From positions 62,278 to 126,277 of the forward strand of contig NZ_KB892016.1 in the NCBI RefSeq assembly GCF_000373645.1: 64,000 nt of DNA, read 5' to 3'. Source of the stretch: Streptomyces sp. ATexAB-D23 (GTDB taxonomy: Bacteria; Actinomycetota; Actinomycetes; Streptomycetales; Streptomycetaceae). Positions 41,756 through 50,566 of this stretch are shown here, in pieces. A model generated the notes under the pieces. It was given only the letters and a program-made list of their open reading frames with translations. It was not told where the DNA came from and did no database searches. Both the position numbers and the translations under genes were made by a program. Each line of letters opens with the position of its first letter. The stretch's first letter is position 1.

Positions 41756-41983
41756 GTGGCATCTCCTTCTGGGATATGACGCTGATGGCGCAGGGCCTCT
41801 TGGTCTCTTCGGCCTTGCGACAAGAGCCTAACCGGCCCGGCCGTCCACGTCGGCGGGGCGCCCGGACCCTGGGACGAAAAAGGGCCCAAGGGCGGGCACA
41901 GCGGGACATAGCGCCAGATATTTACTGGCCAGTAACTACAACAGTTGAACGATCACGCCCCGCCGGACCGCGGAAAGCGGCAT

Positions 41984-42030
41984 GCCCCGGCCCGGCACGC
42001 ACGGGGGGAAGGTGCGCGCCGGGCCGGGGC
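41984..42030 (-). terminator. Terminator of rpfA
   Basis: A perfect 13-bp stem, GCCCCGGCCCGGC with its complement at 42018-42030, lies downstream of the rpfA stop. The rest of 41756-42061 shows no gene. Confidence 0.7.
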
Positions 42031-42061
42031 GGCCCGAGCGGTCAGCGAGGCGGGACCGCGA

Positions 42062-42808
42062 CTACTTCGTCAGGTGGAGCTGCTGGCCCGGGTAGATCAG
42101 GTCGGCGTCCTCGACGATGTCCTTGTTCAGCTCGAACAGCTTCTCCCAGCCGCCCTCGACCCCGTGGTCGGCGGCGATCTTGCTCAGGGAGTCGCCGGTG
42201 ACGACCTTGTACTCGCCGTCGCCCTTCTCGACCTTCTCGCCGGCCGGGGTGGTGACGGTCTTCCGCTCGGCCTTCTTCGGGGCATCCGAGCGGTCCGAGC
42301 GGTTGGTGGCGGGCGCCTCGGTGCGCTCGGTCTTCTTCGGCTCGGACTTCTGGACCGGCGCAGACTCCTGCTTCGGGGCGGTCTCGGTCTTGGCGGCACC
42401 GGAGCCGGTGTCGACGCCCGGGTCGACGCCGTCGTTGCTCAGGTTGCCGGCACCGGCGCAGGACCAGGCACCCGGACCCTGGATGGCGAGGAGCTTCTCG
42501 GCGGTGGCGATCTGCTGGGCCTTGGTGGCCAGGTCGGCGCGGGGCGCGTACTGGGTACCGCCGGCGGCGGCCCAGCTGGACTGGGAGAACTGCAGGCCGC
42601 CGTAGTAGCCGTTGCCGGTGTTGATGGACCAGTTTCCACCGGACTCGCACTGGGCGACGGCGTCCCACGTGGCGACGGAGGCGGCGGAGGCGCCGGTCGC
42701 GCCCATCAGCGGCACGGCGACGGCGGCACCGGTGACACCGACGAGCGAGGCGATCCGGACGAGCTTGGACGGGCGACGGTGCTTGTTGCCCTTGCTGTTG
42801 AGCAGCAT
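42062..42808 (-). CDS. rpfA: Resuscitation-promoting factor with LysM domain (RpfA)
   Basis: This 248-residue secreted muralytic enzyme acts in spore germination and growth. The signal peptide (VRIASLVGVTGAAVAVPLMG) is cut near ASA. The Rpf lysozyme-like domain (about residues 45-120) has TWDAVAQCESGGNWSINTGN with the catalytic Glu and YYGGLQFSQSSW. A Lys/Glu/Pro-rich linker leads to a C-terminal LysM (VVTGDSLSKIAADHGVEGG, about 195-248) for cell-wall binding. The ATG at 42808 follows GAGGAGAAG. It is preceded immediately by a ydaO-type riboswitch. Confidence 0.92.
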   Translation of the reverse strand: MLLNSKGNKHRRPSKLVRIASLVGVTGAAVAVPLMGATGASAASVATWDAVAQCESGGNWSINTGNGYYGGLQFSQSSWAAAGGTQYAPRADLATKAQQIATAEKLLAIQGPGAWSCAGAGNLSNDGVDPGVDTGSGAAKTETAPKQESAPVQKSEPKKTERTEAPATNRSDRSDAPKKAERKTVTTPAGEKVEKGDGEYKVVTGDSLSKIAADHGVEGGWEKLFELNKDIVEDADLIYPGQQLHLTK

Positions 42809-42825
42809 CGAGACTTCTCCTCACC

Positions 42826-43016
42826 GACGCCTGCGAGGTGAGCTGTCGGGTTCGGGCCAAGTGAGTTGCCCGGCCGCGCCTCTGGCGCGACTTCACCCCT
42901 AGCCGGTCCTGATCGTCTCCCGACGATCCGGCCCAGCGCTTACCTGGGTCCCCCGCTCCTGCCTACGGCGCTTTACGCGTCTGTTCCCTTCGACCGACGG
43001 CAGGATTCGGCGTGAC
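42826..43016 (-). ncRNA. ydaO/yuaA-type c-di-AMP riboswitch upstream of rpfA
   Basis: On the minus strand this leader shows the conserved blocks CGCCGAATCCTG, GCAGGAGCGGGGGACCCA, GGTAAGC, GGGGTGAA, CCCGAACCCGACAGCTCACC and TCGCAGGCG, in the order of the ydaO aptamer. It ends 17 bases before the rpfA start. Cyclic di-AMP binding would be expected to lower rpfA expression. Beyond it, 43017-43194 shows no gene and should hold the rpfA promoter. Confidence 0.88.
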
Positions 43017-43194
43017 GGTCGACGGGGCCCGCGGTGCGAGCGGTTCTGACCGTAATCACACGTAACCCTCATATTCAAAGATGGACATACCGGATAATCA
43101 TCCCGTACGAGCATCCGATGAACCCTTATTTGTGCAGGTCGGAACGGATGCGGAGGGACCTCCCGGACAAGATGCGTGAGTTCACGCAAAGAGA

Positions 43195-43228
43195 CCCATG
43201 TCTCACTTGGTCAAAAGTGGGACATGGG
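43195..43228 (-). terminator. Hairpin after second rpf gene
   Basis: CCCATGTCTCACTT pairs with AAGTGGGACATGGG (43215-43228) with one wobble pair around a 6-base loop. It lies 54 bases beyond the second rpf stop. Confidence 0.65.
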
Positions 43229-43281
43229 CCTCTTGAACCCCCCAAAATTCGGGGCGTTTTCAGCCGTTCATCGGACCGTGG

Positions 43282-44310
43282 TCACTGGGCGTCAAGCCCG
43301 AGGTCGAGGTTCTGGCCGGGCAGGATGAGGTCCGGGTCGGAGCCGACCTCGTCCTTGTTCGCCTCGTACAGCCCGGTCCAGCCGCCGGGCAGCTCCTGCG
43401 CCTCGGCGATCGCCCACAGGTTGTCGCCGGGCCGGACGGTGTACGTGCCGTCAGCTTCCCGCGCCCCGGTGTCGCGTGCCTCACCGTCACCCCGCGAGGC
43501 GTGCCGGCCCGTGTCGCGGCCGCTGTCCGCCTCGGCCGTGTCGTCGGGCGCCGGGGCGCCACGGTGCTTGCCGCCCGTCTCCCGCGCACCGTCCGAGGAG
43601 CCGGACGGGTCGGCGGAGGGGTCGGTGGAGGCGGAGGGGTCGACGGACGGCGCGCCGGACGGGTCGGCCGACGGAGTCGTGGACGCCCCGGCGCCCCCCT
43701 TGCCGCCCTGCCCGCCATCCGCCTTGCCGTCCTTCTTGCCCGCACTCCTGTCGGCGGCCTCACCCGTGGCCCCGCCGGTCGCGTCCCCCGAGGCCGAGGC
43801 CGAGGGCGTGCGGGACGCCCCCGAGGACGCGTCGTCGGCCGGGTCGGCGCCCAGACCGGCGTCCAGCCCCGCGTCCGCGCTCCGGGAGGGGCTGTCGGAG
43901 GGCGTGGCCCCCGGGTCGGCGTCCGCCGGGCCCGAGTCCTTCGTGAGCCCGGAGATGACCGCGCAGCTGGGCCACGCCTGCGGCCCCTTGGCGGCCAGGA
44001 CCTTCTCGGCCACGGCGATCTGCTGCGACCGGCTGGCGAGGTCCGCGCGCTCGGCGTAGGACTCACCGCCGTACGCCTTCCAGAGCTCCGGCGAGAACTG
44101 CAACCCGCCGTAGGAGCCGTTGCCGAGGTCGGCACTCCACATGCCGCCGCTCTCGCACTCGGCCACCCGGTCCCAGGTCGACGCCTCCGCCGCGTGCGCG
44201 CCCGCCGCGCCGAGCAGCGGGATGGCGATGGCCGAGCCGGTCACGCCTGCGGCGACGACGATGGCGGGTGCCTGACGAGGGCGACGGTGTCTGCCGTTCG
44301 CGGAGCCCAT
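43282..44310 (-). CDS. rpfC: Second resuscitation-promoting factor with LysM domain (RpfC-like)
   Basis: This 342-residue secreted protein has a signal peptide (APAIVVAAGVTGSAIAIPLLG) cut near AHA. The Rpf domain contains STWDRVAECESGGMWSADLG and SYGGLQFSPELWKA (about residues 45-120). A very long linker (about 130-290) is rich in Asp, Ser, Gly, Ala and Pro, and the C-terminal LysM contains YTVRPGDNLWAIAEAQELPG. It is tandem to rpfA but has no visible ydaO aptamer in its own short upstream gap. The linker is more than twice that of RpfA. The symbol follows recalled S. coelicolor naming. Confidence 0.85.
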   Translation of the reverse strand: MGSANGRHRRPRQAPAIVVAAGVTGSAIAIPLLGAAGAHAAEASTWDRVAECESGGMWSADLGNGSYGGLQFSPELWKAYGGESYAERADLASRSQQIAVAEKVLAAKGPQAWPSCAVISGLTKDSGPADADPGATPSDSPSRSADAGLDAGLGADPADDASSGASRTPSASASGDATGGATGEAADRSAGKKDGKADGGQGGKGGAGASTTPSADPSGAPSVDPSASTDPSADPSGSSDGARETGGKHRGAPAPDDTAEADSGRDTGRHASRGDGEARDTGAREADGTYTVRPGDNLWAIAEAQELPGGWTGLYEANKDEVGSDPDLILPGQNLDLGLDAQ

Positions 44311-44416
44311 GGGAGATGCCTTCCGTGTGACTGACAAGCGACTGGTGAGTCGAACGGTGAACCTAGCGGGACTCGAACGTGAGTCACAAGTCGATGCAGC
44401 AGAGATCACGCGAAAG

Positions 44417-45751
44417 TCACAGAGTTGACAGAGTGTCACCTTTGTTGATTCGCGCTCCGGGCGTGAAGCTCACCGGCAACGTGCGCAATCCGCGCATGAT
44501 GAGCCCACCACGCCAGCGCAAATCGGCAGGTTCTCCCGCAAGTCGCAGATCCGGAAGGCGAGTCAGCAGCGTGGCGAGTGCGGCCTGCCCCTCCAGCCGG
44601 GCGAGCGGCGCTCCCAGACAGTAATGAATGCCGTGTCCGTAGCCGAGATGCTGGTTGTCACGGCGGGACAGGTCCAGCGTGTCCGGGCCTTCGAAGCGCT
44701 CGGGGTCCCGGTCGGCCGCCGCCAGCACCACGAGCACCGGATCGCCCTCGCCGACGCGCTGCCCGCCGATGGTCAGCGGCTCGGTGGCGAACCGCCAGGT
44801 CGCCAGCTCCACCGGTCCGTCGTACCGCAGCAGTTCCTCGACCCCGGTGGCCAGCAACTCGCTCTCGCCCGCCGCCAGCGAGCGCTGCAGCCGTTCACGT
44901 TCGTCCGGGTGGCCGAGCAGGGTGTGGAGGCCGTTGCCGATCAGGTTCACGGTCGTCTCAAAACCGGCGAAAAGCAAGATAAAGGCCATGGCGGCGGCCT
45001 CGTTCTCGGTCAGATGCTCGCCGTGGTCACTGGCCCGGATCAGCCCCGAAATCAGGTCGTCGCCGGGGTTCTCGCGCTTGCGGTGGATCAGTTCGAGCAG
45101 ATAGGCCCGCATCTTCTTCACCGACCGGGCCACCCCGCCGCGCGGGCCGCCCCCGTGCCGGATCATCATGCCCGCCCAGTCCCGGAAGTCGTCCTGGTCC
45201 TCGCGCGGGACACCGAGCAGGTCGCAGATCGCGTAGATGGGGAGCGGGAAGGCGAACTCGTGGATGAGGTCCGCCTCACCCTTCTCCACGAAGGCGTCGA
45301 TGAGCCGGTCGGTCAGCTCCTGCACCCGGGGCGCGAACTGCGCGATGCGGCGTGGGGTGAACGCCTTGGACACCAGGCGGCGCAGCCGGGTGTGGTCCGG
45401 CGGGTCGATGTTGAGCAGATGCGTCATCAGCTCGGCCTTGCGCTCGCCAGGGATGCCCGTCTTGCCCTTGGCGTGGGCGGGCTCGGCGTGGTGTGCCGGG
45501 TTCTTGGACAGCCGGGCGTCGGCAAGGGCCTGCCGGGCGTCCGCGTACCGCGTCACCAGCCACGCCTCGACCCCGCTGGGCAGCGTGGTGCGGTGCACGG
45601 GGCTGTGCTCACGCAGCCAGGCGTAGGCGGGGTACGGGTCTGTGGCGAACTCCCACGTGAAGAGTTCGGGGGCGGGCGGCACAGCGCCCTGGGACGTGTG
45701 GGCGGGGCAGCCGGCGGGTACGGACGCGGCTTCGGCGGGGCTGTCGTTCAC
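44417..45751 (-). CDS. Cytochrome P450
   Basis: This 444-residue haem monooxygenase belongs to a CYP107-like bacterial group. From gene order it may correspond to CYP107T1. The I-helix is FILLFAGFETTVNLIG, with Phe where most bacterial P450s have His. The ExxR is in VEELLRYDGPVE. The haem loop YGHGIHYCLGAPLARLEG carries the Cys ligand near residue 385. No ferredoxin or reductase gene is adjacent, so redox partners must come from elsewhere. It starts nine bases after the mazG stop and is probably cotranscribed. The substrate is unknown. Confidence 0.93.
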   Translation of the reverse strand: MNDSPAEAASVPAGCPAHTSQGAVPPAPELFTWEFATDPYPAYAWLREHSPVHRTTLPSGVEAWLVTRYADARQALADARLSKNPAHHAEPAHAKGKTGIPGERKAELMTHLLNIDPPDHTRLRRLVSKAFTPRRIAQFAPRVQELTDRLIDAFVEKGEADLIHEFAFPLPIYAICDLLGVPREDQDDFRDWAGMMIRHGGGPRGGVARSVKKMRAYLLELIHRKRENPGDDLISGLIRASDHGEHLTENEAAAMAFILLFAGFETTVNLIGNGLHTLLGHPDERERLQRSLAAGESELLATGVEELLRYDGPVELATWRFATEPLTIGGQRVGEGDPVLVVLAAADRDPERFEGPDTLDLSRRDNQHLGYGHGIHYCLGAPLARLEGQAALATLLTRLPDLRLAGEPADLRWRGGLIMRGLRTLPVSFTPGARINKGDTLSTL

Positions 45752-45760
45752 TCCCCGACG

Positions 45761-46723
45761 TTATCCGGTGCCCTCCGCCGTCCTGATGGCGTCCCGGTAG
45801 GCGCGGGCCGCGGCGCGCAGGGCGGCCTCCGGGTCGGTGCCGGTCTCCTGGGCGTGGGCGGCGAGGGCGAGGAGGCGGTAGCCGGGGTCGTCGCCCTCGG
45901 GGAGGGGGACGTCGAGGCCGGCGGTACGGGCGCGGCTCGTGAGCTTCGCGGCGAGGGCGAGGGCGGGCTGGCCGAGGGGGACCCCGTCGGTGACCGAGGC
46001 GCGCTGCTTCTCGATCGCCTTGGTGCGCAGCCAGTGCGCGTGGACGTCCTCCGGGGTCTCGGCGGTCTCGTCGCCGAAGACGTGCGGGTGGCGGTGGATC
46101 AGTTTCTCGATCAGTGTGGCGGCGACGTCGTCCAGGGAGAACGGCTCCTGCTCGTCCTCCTCGGCGATGCGCGCGTGGAAGACGACCTGGAGCAGTACGT
46201 CGCCCAGTTCCTCGCGCAGTTCCTCGCGGTCGCCGTCCTCGATCGCCTCGACCAGCTCGTAGGCCTCCTCGATGGCGTACTTGGCGAGGCCCTTGTGGGT
46301 TTTCTGCGAGGTCCACGGGCACTCGGCGCGGATACGGTCCATGACCTGGACCAGGTCGAGGAGCCGGGCGCCCGGCAGGTCGTACGAACCGGGCAGCAGC
46401 TCCAGGTCCGGCATCCGCACCCGCCCCGAACCGGCGAGCCGGGCCAGGCCGTCGGTGAGCGGCTGGTCGCCCTCGCCGCCGGTGACGATCACCACGGTCC
46501 GGCCGCCCGCGCAGGCGTCGACCAGCTCCTGGGCGTCGGGCACGCCGGGGGTGACGGTGATGCCGGCCTCGCGCAGGTACGGCAGCTGCGGCTGGCCCGG
46601 CTCCCCGCAGAGCACCCGGTCGGCGGCGTGCAGTGCCTGCCAGGCGGGCCAGGACAGCAGTCCGGGGGCGACCCGGTGGCTGGCGGTGAGCAGGACGATG
46701 CGGCCGGGGTCTTCAGCGTTCAC
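45761..46723 (-). CDS. MazG-family nucleoside triphosphate pyrophosphohydrolase
   Basis: This 320-residue enzyme probably hydrolyses nucleoside triphosphates, including damaged ones, to monophosphates. An N-terminal region of about 110 residues resembles a remnant tetrapyrrole-methylase-like domain (VVIVTGGEGDQPLTDGLARL). MazG core residues are EEAYELVEAIEDGD and EELREELGDVLLQVVFHARI near 165-190, the EExxE/ExxD metal motif. ECPWTSQKTHKGLAKY is the family lead-in. It lies between the SurA-like gene upstream and the P450 gene downstream on the same strand. Confidence 0.9.
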   Translation of the reverse strand: MNAEDPGRIVLLTASHRVAPGLLSWPAWQALHAADRVLCGEPGQPQLPYLREAGITVTPGVPDAQELVDACAGGRTVVIVTGGEGDQPLTDGLARLAGSGRVRMPDLELLPGSYDLPGARLLDLVQVMDRIRAECPWTSQKTHKGLAKYAIEEAYELVEAIEDGDREELREELGDVLLQVVFHARIAEEDEQEPFSLDDVAATLIEKLIHRHPHVFGDETAETPEDVHAHWLRTKAIEKQRASVTDGVPLGQPALALAAKLTSRARTAGLDVPLPEGDDPGYRLLALAAHAQETGTDPEAALRAAARAYRDAIRTAEGTG

Positions 46724-46756
46724 GATGTCGAATCTACCCCGGCCGCGCGGGGCCCC

Positions 46757-47413
46757 TCAGGCCCCGGCCTCCGCGGCCGACTGGGCGGGCTTGGTGACCT
46801 GGGTGATCCAGGGCGCCTTGTAGTCGGCGAGCTGGATCTGCTGGTCGTTCCACTTGCCGAAGCGCGGGTTGACGTCGACCTTCAGCGCCTCGGACGCCTT
46901 GGTCAGCGCCTCGCCCATGGCCTTGGTGCCTTCCGGGGTGCTCGGGTCGGCGCCGAGGGCCTGGGCGAGCTTGGTCAGCTGGATCTGCTCGCGCAGGAAG
47001 GCGTCGATCTGGCCGGGGGCGAGCCAGCGCTCCTGGAGCACGGCCGCCTGGAGGCCCTTCTCGCCCTGGTATTGGGCGACGGCCGTCTTGCGCATCTGCT
47101 GGATCTCCGCGCGGGTCACCGTCACGCCCGCGTCCGCCGACGCCCGGTCCAGGACGCGGTCCAGGATCAGCCCGTGCAGCTTGGCGCGGGCGAGCTGGCC
47201 CGACTGGTCGGTGAGCTGGGCGGCCTGCGCGGAGGAGCCCTGCGCCTGGCGGACGTCCGCCACCTGGGCCTGCACGGTGGACACCGTGATCCGGTCCCCG
47301 CCCACGACGGCCGCGGCGCCGGGGTGGGCCTGGCTGCCGCAGGCGGCGAGAAGTGGAGCTGCGGCGAGCAGCGCGGCGGAGACGGTGAGCGCGGTGCGAC
47401 GGCGGCGGTGCAA
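46757..47413 (-). CDS. SurA N-terminal-domain-like lipoprotein
   Basis: This extracytoplasmic lipoprotein of about 218 residues has a basic N-terminus, a hydrophobic segment and lipobox LLAACGSQ. It continues with GGDRITVSTVQAQVADVRQA and RAKLHGLILDRVLDRASADA, the SurA_N chaperone-like helical pattern. No peptidyl-prolyl isomerase domain follows. The best start is a TTG at 47413, with GGGAGG five bases upstream, because it gives a normal signal peptide. An ATG at 47449 would add 12 residues. A folding role outside the membrane is inferred. Confidence 0.8.
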   Translation of the reverse strand: MHRRRRTALTVSAALLAAAPLLAACGSQAHPGAAAVVGGDRITVSTVQAQVADVRQAQGSSAQAAQLTDQSGQLARAKLHGLILDRVLDRASADAGVTVTRAEIQQMRKTAVAQYQGEKGLQAAVLQERWLAPGQIDAFLREQIQLTKLAQALGADPSTPEGTKAMGEALTKASEALKVDVNPRFGKWNDQQIQLADYKAPWITQVTKPAQSAAEAGA

Positions 47414-47550
47414 AGGAGCCTCCCGAGGAGATTGTGCGGCGGTGCACAAGGCCTTGCGGTGATCGATGTTAGGCAGTGGAAGTGGTCCGGGCCACTGATT
47501 CGACCAACGATTCGGGAGGAGTTGGGGATGTGGCCTGCCGGTGGGTGGCC

Positions 47551-47952
47551 TCAGCCCGTGCGTTCGACCGGTTTCGGCGGTGTGTCCGGCCGCAGCATGA
47601 TCGTGCGCGAGACCACGAAGGTGACCGGAATGGCGGCCGCGGCCGCGAGCAGCGGGGCGTAGCGGCTGCTGAATCCGGCCAGGTCGACCAGCAGGTAGAC
47701 GCCGCCGGTGGTGACGGCGAAGTTCGCCGCGTTGGTGAGCGGGAAGAGGAGGAACTTCCGCCAGGTGGGGCGGGTGCGGTAGGTGACGTACGAGGTGAGG
47801 AAGAAGGAGCCGGTCATGCTGAGCGCGAAGGCGAGGGCGTGCGCGGCGAGGTAGGGCAGTACGCGCAGGAGCAGGAGGTAGCAGCCGTAGTACGTGCCGG
47901 TGTTCACCGCTCCGACGAGGGCGAAACGTGCCAGTTGTGCCTTGATGGTCAT
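47551..47952 (-). CDS. GtrA-family membrane protein
   Basis: This 133-residue protein has four hydrophobic segments, in order ALVGAVNTGTYYGCYLLLL, HALAFALSMTGSFFLTSYV, FLLFPLTNAANFAVTTGGVY and LAAAAAIPVTFVVSRTIML, the GtrA pattern. GtrA proteins are thought to move or organise polyprenyl-linked sugars made by a partner glycosyltransferase. Its start overlaps the GT2 stop by four bases (ATGA), so the two are coupled. The segment GSFFLTSYVTYRTRPTWRKF is typical of the family. Confidence 0.87.
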   Translation of the reverse strand: MTIKAQLARFALVGAVNTGTYYGCYLLLLRVLPYLAAHALAFALSMTGSFFLTSYVTYRTRPTWRKFLLFPLTNAANFAVTTGGVYLLVDLAGFSSRYAPLLAAAAAIPVTFVVSRTIMLRPDTPPKPVERTG

Positions 47953-48929
47953 CGCCGCACGAATTCCCGGGTCTCCGGCTCGGGGCCGGGGCCGGGCGCG
48001 GGCCTGCGGAGGTGGGTGTTGGTGGCCTTCACCAGGTAGTGCGGGCGGCCCTTGACCTCGTAGTAGATGCGGCCGACGTATTCGCCGACCACTCCGGCCA
48101 GCACCATCTGGACGCCGGCGAGGGCGGTGACGACGACGAGCAGGGTGACGTATCCGGGGGTGTCGACGCCTCGCACGAGGGCGACGCCGACGATCCAGGC
48201 GGCGTAGGCCAGGGCGAGGGAGGTCAGGAGCAGGCCGAGGTAGAGGGCGGCGCGCAGGGGCTTGTTGTTGAAGGAGAGCAGCCCGTCCAGGCCGTAGTTC
48301 AGGAGTTTGCCGAAGGTCCAGGCGGAGCGGCCCTGTTCGCGTGCGGCGTTGTCGTAACTGAACGTCGTGGTGGGGAAGCCGACCCAGGCGAAGAGGCCCT
48401 TGGAGAAGCGGTTGTACTCGGTGAGGGAGAGCACGGCGTCGGCCGCGCGGCGCGAGAGCAGCCGGAAGTCGCCGACTCCGTCGACGAGTTCGACGTCGAT
48501 GAGCCGGTTGATCAGGCGGTAGTAGGCGCGCGCGGTGAGGGTGCGGGTGACGCGGTCGCCGGCCCGGGTGCGGCGGGCGATGACCTGGTCGTGGCCGCGG
48601 GCGTGCTCCTGGAGCATGCGGCCGACGAGTTCGGGCGGGTGCTGGAGGTCGGCGTCCATGAGGACGACGGCGTCCCCCTCGGCGTGCTGGAGGCCGGCCA
48701 GCATGGCGGCTTCCTTGCCGAAGTTGCGGCTGAAGGAGACGTACTGGACGCGGGGGTCGGCGGCGGCCAGTTCCTTGATGACCGGGAGGGTCCGGTCGGC
48801 GCTTCCGTCGTCCACGTACACCACCTGGAACGCGTGGCCCAGCCGGGACATTTCGTCCGTGACGCGTTCATGGAAGCGTTCGAGGATCTCTTCCTCGTTG
48901 TAACAAGGCACCACCAGCGAGATCAGCAC
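47949..48929 (-). CDS. Family 2 glycosyltransferase (GtrB/DPM-like)
   Basis: This 326-residue membrane-associated glycosyltransferase probably loads a sugar on polyprenyl phosphate for wall or surface polymers. The GT-A domain starts LISLVVPCYNEEEILERFHE. The acidic YVDDGSADRT and the metal-binding VVLMDADLQHPPELVGRML are present. Two C-terminal membrane helices (ALYLGLLLTSLALAYAAWIV and VTLLVVVTALAGVQMVLAGV) anchor it. The GtrA-like protein is encoded immediately downstream. The nucleotide sugar is not evident. Confidence 0.92.
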   Translation of the reverse strand: MLISLVVPCYNEEEILERFHERVTDEMSRLGHAFQVVYVDDGSADRTLPVIKELAAADPRVQYVSFSRNFGKEAAMLAGLQHAEGDAVVLMDADLQHPPELVGRMLQEHARGHDQVIARRTRAGDRVTRTLTARAYYRLINRLIDVELVDGVGDFRLLSRRAADAVLSLTEYNRFSKGLFAWVGFPTTTFSYDNAAREQGRSAWTFGKLLNYGLDGLLSFNNKPLRAALYLGLLLTSLALAYAAWIVGVALVRGVDTPGYVTLLVVVTALAGVQMVLAGVVGEYVGRIYYEVKGRPHYLVKATNTHLRRPAPGPGPEPETREFVRR

Positions 48930-49033
48930 TCATGTACATCAACCGGTCGATGTGTCGCCCTCCGAAGCCCGGTGTGGCCGGGGGGCGGCCATCGGGTGAA
49001 CGGCCTCGCGCCCCTTCCCCCCGCCGCCGCTTC

Positions 49034-50566
49034 TCAACCGCCGCGGACCTGCATCTGGCGTTCCAGTTGGCGGCGCAGTTCGACGGGCAGCGGGTGGTGC
49101 GGCCCGTAGGTGCGCTCGGTGTCGTACAGCAGGGACTGGAGCTGGCCGCGTGCGCCGGCGTGGTCGCCGAGCGCGAGGAGCAGTTGTCCGATGCGGTGGC
49201 GGATCTCGTACGAGCGTGCCGGGTCGTTTCCCGTGGCGTACTGGTTCTCGTAGTAGGGCAGGACGGCGCGGTACTCGGCGAGTGCGGCGGCGGGTTCGCC
49301 GAGCTGTTCCAGGCACTGGGCGATGTCGCACCGGTAGCCGAGGGTCTGCGGGTCGGCGGGGCCCGCCTGGGTGGCCCGGTCGTCGGCGAGGAGGCGGAGT
49401 TCGGGCAGGGCGCGGCGGTACTGGCCGTCGTCCATCAGCGTCGCCGCGTACTGCTTGCGCAGGATGCGGACGACCGGGGAGCCGGGTCCGTGCTGTTCGG
49501 CGGCGACGGGGAGGAGCCCGCCGAGCATGTCGACGGCCTGGGTGATGCGGCCCTCGCCGAGCAGCCTCTTGACCTCGTCCACGGCGGCGGCGACGTCCGG
49601 GCGGGCGGGTGCCGGGGCGGGCTGGGCGGGTGCCGGGACCGTGGGGCGGTCGGGCCAGGGGGCGTGCGGGCGCAGGAAGGGGCGGGTCGGGTCGAGCGGT
49701 CCCGCGGGCGGCCGGGAGCCGAGCGTGGGCAGCAGGGGGGCGAGGTGCTCGTAGACCTCCTGGGCACCGGCCGGGCGGTGCTGCGGGTCCTTGGCGAGCA
49801 GCCGCAGCACGAGTGCTTCCAGGGTCTCGGGGATGTCGGGCCGGATCTGGCGTATGGGCAGCGGGGGCTCGTAGAGGTGGCGGTGCAGTACGCCGAGGGC
49901 GGTGGAGCCGGCGAACGGCACGTCGCCGCTGAGCAGTTCGTACAGGAGCACGCCGAGTGCGTAGAGGTCGGTGTACGGGCCGACCGCGCCGCCCATCGCC
50001 TGCTCGGGGGCCATGTAGGCCGGGGAGCCGATGGGTGAGCCGGTGTGGGTGAGGCGGGTGGTGTCGGTGTCGAGGACGGAGGCGACGCCGAGGTCGAGGA
50101 CGAGGACGGTGCCGTCCGGGCGGACCATCACGTTGCGGGGCTTGAGGTCGCGGTGGACGATCGGCACGGCGTGCACGGCGCTCAGGACGGCGCACAGCTG
50201 GGCCGCCACCGCGACGGACCACTGCCAGGGGTAGGGGTCGTGCTCGGCGAGGTGGTCGCCGAGGTCGGCGCCCTCGACGTACTGCATGACGAGGTACAGG
50301 TCGTCGCCGTCGCTGCCCGCGTCGTGCACGGTGACCAGGCCGGGGTGGTCGACCTGGGCGGTGACCCGGCATTCGCGGACGAAGCGGCGGCGCAGTTCGT
50401 CGGCGGCGTCGCTGCCGATGGGTCCGGTGACCCGGTCGGGGCGCAGCAGTTTGACGGCGACGCGGCGGTCCAGGCGCTGGTCGTAGGCGGTCCAGACCTG
50501 GCCCATGCCGCCCTGGCCGAGGATGGTCGCCAGTTCGTACCGCCCGCCGATGAGGCGACCGTTCAC
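49034..50566 (-). CDS. Serine/threonine protein kinase with C-terminal TPR-like region
   Basis: This eukaryotic-type kinase of 510 residues has no membrane segment and no PASTA domain. The ATP loop is ILGQGGMGQVWTAYDQRL, the lysine is in RRVAVKLLRP, the catalytic loop VHRDLKPRNVM is near residue 136, the metal loop is DLGVAS rather than DFG, and activation runs to GSPAYMAPEQAMG. After a Pro/Ala linker, residues of about 330-510 read as helical repeats (ALPELRLLADDRATQ, ALAEYRAVLPYYEN, LLLALGDHAGARGQLQSLLY) resembling TPRs. The GTG overlaps the upstream gene stop (GTGA). The gene order is membrane protein then kinase. Confidence 0.9.
   Translation of the reverse strand: MNGRLIGGRYELATILGQGGMGQVWTAYDQRLDRRVAVKLLRPDRVTGPIGSDAADELRRRFVRECRVTAQVDHPGLVTVHDAGSDGDDLYLVMQYVEGADLGDHLAEHDPYPWQWSVAVAAQLCAVLSAVHAVPIVHRDLKPRNVMVRPDGTVLVLDLGVASVLDTDTTRLTHTGSPIGSPAYMAPEQAMGGAVGPYTDLYALGVLLYELLSGDVPFAGSTALGVLHRHLYEPPLPIRQIRPDIPETLEALVLRLLAKDPQHRPAGAQEVYEHLAPLLPTLGSRPPAGPLDPTRPFLRPHAPWPDRPTVPAPAQPAPAPARPDVAAAVDEVKRLLGEGRITQAVDMLGGLLPVAAEQHGPGSPVVRILRKQYAATLMDDGQYRRALPELRLLADDRATQAGPADPQTLGYRCDIAQCLEQLGEPAAALAEYRAVLPYYENQYATGNDPARSYEIRHRIGQLLLALGDHAGARGQLQSLLYDTERTYGPHHPLPVELRRQLERQMQVRGG

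Noticed and set aside
44311..44416. Riboswitch upstream of the second rpf gene
   Set aside because: None of the ydaO aptamer blocks seen before rpfA occur here and the gap is too short.
44624..47662. 1012-residue plus-strand open frame
   Set aside because: It is antisense to P450, mazG and SurA-like genes and has low-complexity composition.
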